From: DATCLS01 sp036563805
GTDB lineage: Bacteria > Actinomycetota > Acidimicrobiia > Acidimicrobiales > VFJN01
Direction: 5' to 3'
Assembly (NCBI GenBank): GCA_036563805.1
Contig: DATCLS010000034.1
Coordinates: forward strand, 1-64,000
DNA: 64,000 bases
Shown here: positions 57,554 to 64,000 of the stretch, one piece after another
How positions within the stretch are numbered: position 1 is the stretch's first letter
Layout of the letters: each line of letters opens with the position of its first letter
The notes under the pieces: generated by a model
Database searches by the model: none
Told to the model about the DNA's origin: nothing
What the model saw: the letters and a program-made list of their open reading frames with translations, nothing else
Translations under genes and position numbers: made by a program

Positions 57554-58879
57554 ATGAGGAAGATGGTGGTGGCGCTGGTCGCGGCCGTGGTCGTCCTGGC
57601 GCTGGCCCCGTCGGTGGGCGCCGACACTGCCGAGTCGACGGACACCGTCGGGTCGACGGACCAACAGCAGGCCCAACCCGACCAGCAGACGATCACGGGC
57701 ACCCTGCGGTACGAGCGCGACGACGAGCAGGTGTTCGTCGAGGGCGCCCGGGTGACCGTCGAGGGCGAAGGCGGCTTCTCCGAGACGGTGGAGAGCGACG
57801 CCGAGGGCCGGTTCGAGGTGGCGGTGCCGGGGCCGGGCTCCTACACGGTCACGCTCGACGAGGACAGCCTGCCCGGGGACGTCGGCCTGACCAACGACCG
57901 GCCCAGCCTGACGATCCAGCTGCGCCCGGGCCGCACCACCGCGCCGGCCCTGTTCCCGCTCGGGATCGGCGGCGAGGGGACCCGCAACGTGGCCTCGACT
58001 TACGAGCGGGCGGTGCGGCTCACGATCCAGGGCCTCCGCTTCGGGCTCATCATCGCCATGGCCGCCGTCGGCCTGTCGCTCGTGTTCGGCACCACCCGGC
58101 TCACCAACTTCGCCCACGGCGAGATGGTCACGTTCGGAGCGCTGATGGCCTACCTGTTCAACGTGACCCTGGGCTGGGACATGATCCCCGCCGCGCTGGT
58201 GGCCATCGGCATCTCGGTCATCGCCGGCTCGTCGTTCGACCGGTTCTTCTGGCGGCCGCTCCGCAACCGGGGCACGAGCCTGGTGTCGATGCTGGTCATC
58301 AGCATCGGCGCCAGCCTGTTCTTCCGTTACATCTTCAACTTCCAGTTCGGCGGCCGGAACCGCACCTACAACCAGTTCCTCGAGCAGGACCCGATGGAGT
58401 GGGGCCCGATCCGCATCGTGCCCCGCGACCTGACCAGCATGGTGCTGTCGGTGGTCGTGCTGGTGGCCGTGGCCCTGTTCCTGGAGCGGACCCGCATGGG
58501 CAAGGCCACCCGGGCCGTGGCCGACAACCGCGACCTGGCCGAGTCGTCGGGCATCGACGTGCAGCGGGTCATCAACTTCGTGTGGGCGGCCGGCGGCGGG
58601 CTGGCCGCGCTGGGCGGCATCCTCCAGGGCCTGTCCGAGGGCGTGAACTGGCAGATGGGCTGGACGATGCTGCTGCTGATGTTCGCCGGCGTCACGCTCG
58701 GCGGCCTGGGTACGGCCTACGGCGCCCTGGTGGGCTCCGTGGTGGTGGGCGTGGTCCACGAGCTGTCCACCCTGTGGATCCCGTCCGAGTTCAAGACGGT
58801 CACGGCGCTCGCCATCCTCGTGCTGATCCTGCTGGTGCGGCCCCAGGGGATCCTCGGTCAAGCGGAACGGGTCGGGTAG
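57554..58879 (+). CDS. livH: Branched-chain amino acid ABC permease LivH with N-terminal secreted domain
   Basis: A 441-residue protein, about 140 longer than typical LivH. Residues 1-23 form a signal peptide; about 45-125 form a beta-sandwich like the carboxypeptidase-regulatory/CnaB fold (VEGARVTVEGEGGFSETV, DAEGRFEVAVPGPGSYTVTL). The LivH permease follows from about 155: GLRFGLIIAMAAVGLSLVFG, LTNFAHGEMVTFGALMAYL and MLLLMFAGVTLGGLGTAYGA. It would form one half of the membrane channel of a high-affinity amino acid or related importer. A TAGGAG site precedes ATG 57554. It heads a livH-M-G-F operon. Confidence 0.9.
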   Translation: MRKMVVALVAAVVVLALAPSVGADTAESTDTVGSTDQQQAQPDQQTITGTLRYERDDEQVFVEGARVTVEGEGGFSETVESDAEGRFEVAVPGPGSYTVTLDEDSLPGDVGLTNDRPSLTIQLRPGRTTAPALFPLGIGGEGTRNVASTYERAVRLTIQGLRFGLIIAMAAVGLSLVFGTTRLTNFAHGEMVTFGALMAYLFNVTLGWDMIPAALVAIGISVIAGSSFDRFFWRPLRNRGTSLVSMLVISIGASLFFRYIFNFQFGGRNRTYNQFLEQDPMEWGPIRIVPRDLTSMVLSVVVLVAVALFLERTRMGKATRAVADNRDLAESSGIDVQRVINFVWAAGGGLAALGGILQGLSEGVNWQMGWTMLLLMFAGVTLGGLGTAYGALVGSVVVGVVHELSTLWIPSEFKTVTALAILVLILLVRPQGILGQAERVG

Positions 58880-58888
58880 GGGGTTCTC

Positions 58889-59898
58889 ATGGATTGGGGA
58901 GGCATCGCCGACGCCACGCTCCGGGCCTTCGTGGGCCGCGAGGCGATCATCTATGCCCTGGCCGCCATCGGCCTCAACATGCACTTCGGCTACACCGGGC
59001 TGCTCAACTTCGGGCAGGTCGGCTTCATGACCGTCGGCGCCTACGGCGTCGCCATCAGCACCCTCCAGTGGGAGAGCTGGACGGGCGAGCCGCTGCCGCT
59101 GGGCGTCGCGGTCCTCGTCGGCATGTTGGCCGCGGTGCTGCTCGCCCTGTTGCTGGGCCTGCCCACGCTGCGGCTGCGGGCCGACTACCTGGCGATCGTC
59201 ACGATCGCCGCCTCGGAGATCCTGCGGTTCGTGATCGCCGCGCCGACCTGGCGCAGCGTCACCGGCGGGTCGGACGGCCTGAACGGGTTCGCGGCCGGGT
59301 TCTACGACCTCAACCCCATCCCGTCGGGGCGCTACGGCTTCGGCCCCTGGCGCTACGGCTCCCGCGAGCTGTGGGTGCTCACGGCAGGGTGGATCCTGGT
59401 GCTGCTGGCCACGCTGCTCGTCTGGCTGTTGATCCGCAGCCCGTGGGGGCGGATCGTCAAGGCCATCCGTGAGGACGAGGACGCGGTGCGCTCCCTCGGC
59501 AAGAACGTGGTCAGCTACAAGATGCAGAGCCTGATCGTCGGCGGCGTCATCGGCGCGTTCGGCGGCATGATCCTGGTCCTGTCGCAGAACACGGCCACGC
59601 CGGGCAGCTTCGTCACCGTCCCGACGTTCTTCGCCTACGCCGCCCTCATCCTCGGCGGGATCGCCCGCACGTGGGGCCCCGTCGTCGGGTCCGCCCTGCT
59701 GTGGGGGATCCTCGCCTTCACCCAGACGCTGGTGAACGAGCTCGTGGCCAACGACTACATCCCCTCGAGCGTCATGGACTCCACGCAGGCGGGCAACGTG
59801 CGGTTCATCCTGGTCGGCGCCCTGCTCGCTGCGCTCGTCGTGTTCCGGCCCCAGGGCATCTTCGGGGACCGGCGAGAGATCGCACTGGGAGATCGCTG

Positions 59899-59899
<1 letters not shown>
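58889..59899 (+). CDS. livM: Branched-chain amino acid ABC permease LivM
   Basis: A 336-residue permease with about nine helices: IIYALAAIGLNMHFGYTGLL, NFGQVGFMTVGAYG, PTLRLRADYLAIVTIAASEI and the cytosolic EAA-like loop GRIVKAIREDEDAVRSLGKN that contacts the ATPases. It pairs with LivH in the membrane. ATG 58889 follows the livH stop by 9 bp with a GGGGG run before it. The stop overlaps the livG start (TGATG). Confidence 0.92.
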
Positions 59900-61628
<1,729 letters not shown>

Positions 61629-61672
61629 CCGCCCCTGGGCCGCGGTCGCCGGGCGCAACGGTCCACGGACGC

Positions 61673-61706
61673 GAGAGAGGCGGGGCCCGAGGGCCCCGCC
61701 TCTCTC
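61673..61706. terminator. strong bidirectional terminator
   Basis: A perfect inverted repeat with 16-bp arms (61673-61688 and 61691-61706, arm GAGAGAGGCGGGGCCC). With a CGAG tetraloop the stem is 15 bp. It lies between convergent livF and the binding-protein gene. Confidence 0.85.
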
Positions 61707-61727
61707 ATGTCCTGACCGGAGCTACGT

Positions 61728-63059
61728 CTAGAGCTGAGCCTGGCGGTACTCGGTGGCCTCGTCGTCGATGCGGTTGTCCTCGCCGTAGGTCTGGACGGCG
61801 AAGCTCGCCGCGGTCGGCTCGCCGGGCTGGCTGAAGTCCTGCGGGCCGGACGGGCCGTTGTAGTCGATGTCCGTGCCTTCCTCGAGCAGCGCCACGCAGT
61901 CGGCGAAGGTCTCGCAGGACTCGCCGTCGCGGGTGATGCCGTTGATGTGGCGGGCGATCTCGGCCGGGTTGTCGCTGTCGGCCTCGATCGCGGCCAGCGC
62001 CGTGATGATCACGGCGTCGTAGGTCTCAGGACCGTACTGGTAGTCCTGGAGGTCGGGATCGACGTCGAGCAGCCGGTTGCGGAACTCGTCGGTGATCTCG
62101 GCCGCGGGCGCGGTGCCCTTCACGCCCACCAGGGCGCCCGGCTCGGTGAAGTTCTCACCGAACGCGTTACCGATGTTGCCATCCACCAGGTAGATGTGCT
62201 TCTCGTCGGGCGTGAAGCCCTGTTCGAACAGCGCGCTCAGGATGCGCGCCGACTCGTCGAAGCCGATGAGCACCAGGGCGTCGGGGTCGGCCGACACGAT
62301 CTCGTCGACCTCGGCCTCGAACGACTGGGCCTCGGGGTCGTAGACCGGCGCGGCCACGACCTCACCACCCTGCTCCTCGAACGGGATGGTCGTGTACTCC
62401 TGCAGGCCCTCGCCGTAGGAGTCCTGCCGGGCCGGGATGGCCGCGGTGGCCACGCCGTCCTCGATCATGAGGTCGGCCAGGACCTGGCCCTGGAGCACGT
62501 CGGAGGGCGAGGTGCGGAAGTAGAGGTCGTCGTCGTCGTAGTCCGTGAACTGCGGCGACGTGTTGGCCGGCGAGAACTGGATCCGGCACGCACCGACCAC
62601 CGTGTCGATGATGTTGAGGGACACGCCCGACGCCGCGGCGCCCAGGATGACGTCGACGTTGTTCTGCAGGTGCTCGTCGACCGTCGGGGTGGCGATGTCG
62701 GGAGCCTCGTCGCCGGAGTCACCGGGCCGGAACACGACGTCCTGTCCGAGAACGCCGCCGGCCTCGTTGATCTCCTGCACGGCGAGCTCGGCACCCGCCT
62801 CCATCGGGGGCCCGAGGAACGAGAGGTCGCCGGTCTGCGGCAGCACGCCGCCCAGCGTCAGCGTCCCGTCGGCCTCCCCCTCGCAGCTCGGGTCGGCGTC
62901 GCCGATGGGCGGCGCGAGGCTGTCGCTACCGCCCTCCTCGCTGCTCTCCTCGTCACCTCCGCCTGCCTCGGTATCGTCATCGTCGCCGCACGCGGCGGCG
63001 ATGAGCGACAGCCCGAGCAAGACCGCCAGAAGCCGTAACCACCGGCTGTGGTGTCGCAT
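61728..63059 (-). CDS. Branched-chain amino acid-type solute-binding lipoprotein (LivK-like)
   Basis: A 443-residue lipoprotein with lipobox IAAAC (Cys at about 25) and an acidic Gly/Glu linker, then a type I periplasmic-binding fold: LTLGGVLPQTGDLSFLGPPM, AVQEINEAGGVLG, VDVILGAAASGVSLNIID, FSPANTSPQFTDY and the C-terminal GPETYDAVIITALAAIEA. It is the likely capture protein for the LivHMGF importer, though on the opposite strand with its own promoter, so its level can be set independently. The ligand may be an amino acid, amide or urea. ATG 63059 is used because the signal peptide starts there. Confidence 0.9.
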   Translation of the reverse strand: MRHHSRWLRLLAVLLGLSLIAAACGDDDDTEAGGGDEESSEEGGSDSLAPPIGDADPSCEGEADGTLTLGGVLPQTGDLSFLGPPMEAGAELAVQEINEAGGVLGQDVVFRPGDSGDEAPDIATPTVDEHLQNNVDVILGAAASGVSLNIIDTVVGACRIQFSPANTSPQFTDYDDDDLYFRTSPSDVLQGQVLADLMIEDGVATAAIPARQDSYGEGLQEYTTIPFEEQGGEVVAAPVYDPEAQSFEAEVDEIVSADPDALVLIGFDESARILSALFEQGFTPDEKHIYLVDGNIGNAFGENFTEPGALVGVKGTAPAAEITDEFRNRLLDVDPDLQDYQYGPETYDAVIITALAAIEADSDNPAEIARHINGITRDGESCETFADCVALLEEGTDIDYNGPSGPQDFSQPGEPTAASFAVQTYGEDNRIDDEATEYRQAQL

Positions 63060-63189
63060 CGCTCTTTGTCTCCCTGTTGACAGGATGGAACGAGCGGAAG
63101 TGGTCCCCCCGCACGCGGCCACAGGTCTACCACTCGAAGACCCATCCGCGTTGCGGTCTGACCGACGATTGCGTTAAGGATCGATCACG

Positions 63190-63912
63190 ATGCCCACCGA
63201 GCAGCTCCACCTGCGTGACGCGTATCTCACCGTCACCGAGGCGCAGGTCACCGCCGCCGACCCCGAGGGCCCGCGGGTGGCGCTCGACCGGACCGTGTTC
63301 TACCCCACGGGGGGTGGCCAGCCGCACGACACCGGGACGCTCCGGTGGGACGGCGGCTCGGTGGCCGTGACGAACGTCCGCAAGGAGGGCGACACGGTGT
63401 GGCACACGGTCGCGGGCGACGCGCCGCCGGAGGGGGCGGCGGTCACCGCCGAGATCGACTGGGAGCGCCGCCACCGGCTCATGCGCACCCACTCGGCCCT
63501 CCACGTGCTGTGCGGCGTGATCTGGAACGAGTGGGGCGTGCCGGTCACCGGTGGCAACATGGAGCCCTTGTCCGCCCGCATGGACTTCGAGCTCGACCCC
63601 ACCCCCGAGGGCTTCGGCCCCCGGGTCGAGGAGCTGGTGGCCGCCGAGATCGCGGCCGACCGGCCGATCGAGGTGTCGTTCCTGCCCCGATCCGAGGCGG
63701 TGCTCGACGAAGCGCTGATCCGCACCAAGGTCAACCTCGTGCCCGAGTCGGTCACCGAGATCCGGGTGGTCGACATCGTCGGGCTCGACAAGCAGGCCGA
63801 CGGCGGCACCCACGTTCGGTCCACCGGCGAGATCGGCCGGGTGCGGGTGGTCAAGACCGAGTCGAAGGGCAAGGGCAACAAGCGGGTTCGCATCGCCGTC
63901 GAGGACGCGTGA
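63190..63912 (+). CDS. Alanyl-tRNA editing protein (AlaX-like)
   Basis: A 240-residue stand-alone editing-domain protein that would deacylate mischarged Ser- or Gly-tRNA(Ala). The N-terminal part has DRTVFYPTGGGQPHDTG; the zinc motif HxxxH is in RTHSALHVL (His at about 101 and 105). The second zinc motif reads ADGGTHV, with Asp where alanyl-tRNA synthetase has the Cys of CGGTH. It lacks the catalytic and tRNA-binding domains of AlaRS. ATG 63190 has AAGGA 9 nt upstream. The stop overlaps the next gene (GTGA). Confidence 0.88.
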   Translation: MPTEQLHLRDAYLTVTEAQVTAADPEGPRVALDRTVFYPTGGGQPHDTGTLRWDGGSVAVTNVRKEGDTVWHTVAGDAPPEGAAVTAEIDWERRHRLMRTHSALHVLCGVIWNEWGVPVTGGNMEPLSARMDFELDPTPEGFGPRVEELVAAEIAADRPIEVSFLPRSEAVLDEALIRTKVNLVPESVTEIRVVDIVGLDKQADGGTHVRSTGEIGRVRVVKTESKGKGNKRVRIAVEDA

Positions 63913-64000
63913 GCGAGCCCTCGGCGTCGCTGGACGCCCTCCGCGGCCGGCTGCGGGAGCTCGGCAAGGTGGTGGTCGCCTTCTCGGGCGGGGCCGACTC
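63909..64000 (+). CDS. LarE-like PP-loop sulfur transferase, 3' truncated by window end
   Basis: Only about 30 residues are visible: a helix ASLDALRGRLRELGKVVV leading into AFSGGADS, the PP-loop (SGGxDS) that binds ATP pyrophosphate. The context (helix then VVAFSGG) matches LarE, an ATP-dependent sacrificial sulfur transferase, better than TilS or asparagine synthetase, but the piece is too short to be sure. The GTG overlaps the AlaX stop. Confidence 0.6.
   Translation, partial: MSEPSASLDALRGRLRELGKVVVAFSGGAD

Overview
The window is very GC-rich, densely coded bacterial chromosome. The gene content points to an actinobacterium, probably class Acidimicrobiia (Iamia-like), though that placement is inferred from gene families and was not tested by a search. 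Supporting families are a DUF3263/VirR-type LytR_C pair, an actinobacterial LigB-type ATP ligase, an MmpL transporter, an F420-type luciferase-like oxidoreductase, actinobacterial-type coproheme decarboxylase, a CvnA-like sensor kinase, a solo GroEL behind two CIRCE elements and a CysO-like sulfur carrier. No insertion sequence, phage, integron or CRISPR array is visible; the region looks like ordinary chromosome with one decayed gene. About a dozen genes have a TANNNT hexamer 6-9 nt before a start codon and no Shine-Dalgarno site, so leaderless transcription seems common.

Layout. 1-6.4 kb: a truncated lipid-associated hypothetical protein, ligB, acyl-CoA thioesterase, a P450, a carboxymuconolactone decarboxylase-like protein and an alpha/beta hydrolase. 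6.5-13.4 kb: ECF-type sigma factor with its membrane partner, an ABC exporter remnant, an mmpL-tetR operon behind a strong operator, and two overlapping alpha/beta hydrolases, the second without its serine. 13.4-19.2 kb: two small envelope proteins, a polyprenyl diphosphate synthase, a DUF2723 membrane protein and xseA-xseB. 19.2-28.6 kb: lipid and CoA metabolism (thiolase, SDR, LLM oxidoreductase, AidB-type acyl-CoA dehydrogenase), a TrmH methyltransferase, a tetR-tauD operon and a peptide/nickel-type solute-binding lipoprotein. 28.6-42 kb: cydAB, tRNA-Thr, DUF3263-LytR_C, convergent otsB and otsA, glycerate kinase, an epimerase pair, cysO, groL, a DUF983 protein and a secreted lipoprotein hydrolase.

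42.2-48.6 kb holds the most interesting accessory block: a small protein with a YLDPGSGS motif, a SAM methyltransferase and two paralogous membrane sulfatase/phosphoglycerol-transferase-like enzymes in one tight operon, probably making or decorating a cell-surface polymer. 48.7-64 kb: fdhD with an FdhF/YdeP molybdoenzyme, a lipoprotein, a very large CvnA-like histidine kinase with Gly/Pro-rich insertions, coproheme decarboxylase (chdC), a branched-chain amino acid-type ABC transporter (livH-M-G-F plus a convergent binding lipoprotein; LivH carries an unusual secreted beta-sandwich domain), an AlaX editing protein and the start of a LarE-like PP-loop gene.

Regulatory signals that can be read directly include two CIRCE elements, four or five operator-like inverted repeats next to TetR or lipid genes, and hairpin terminators between most convergent pairs.
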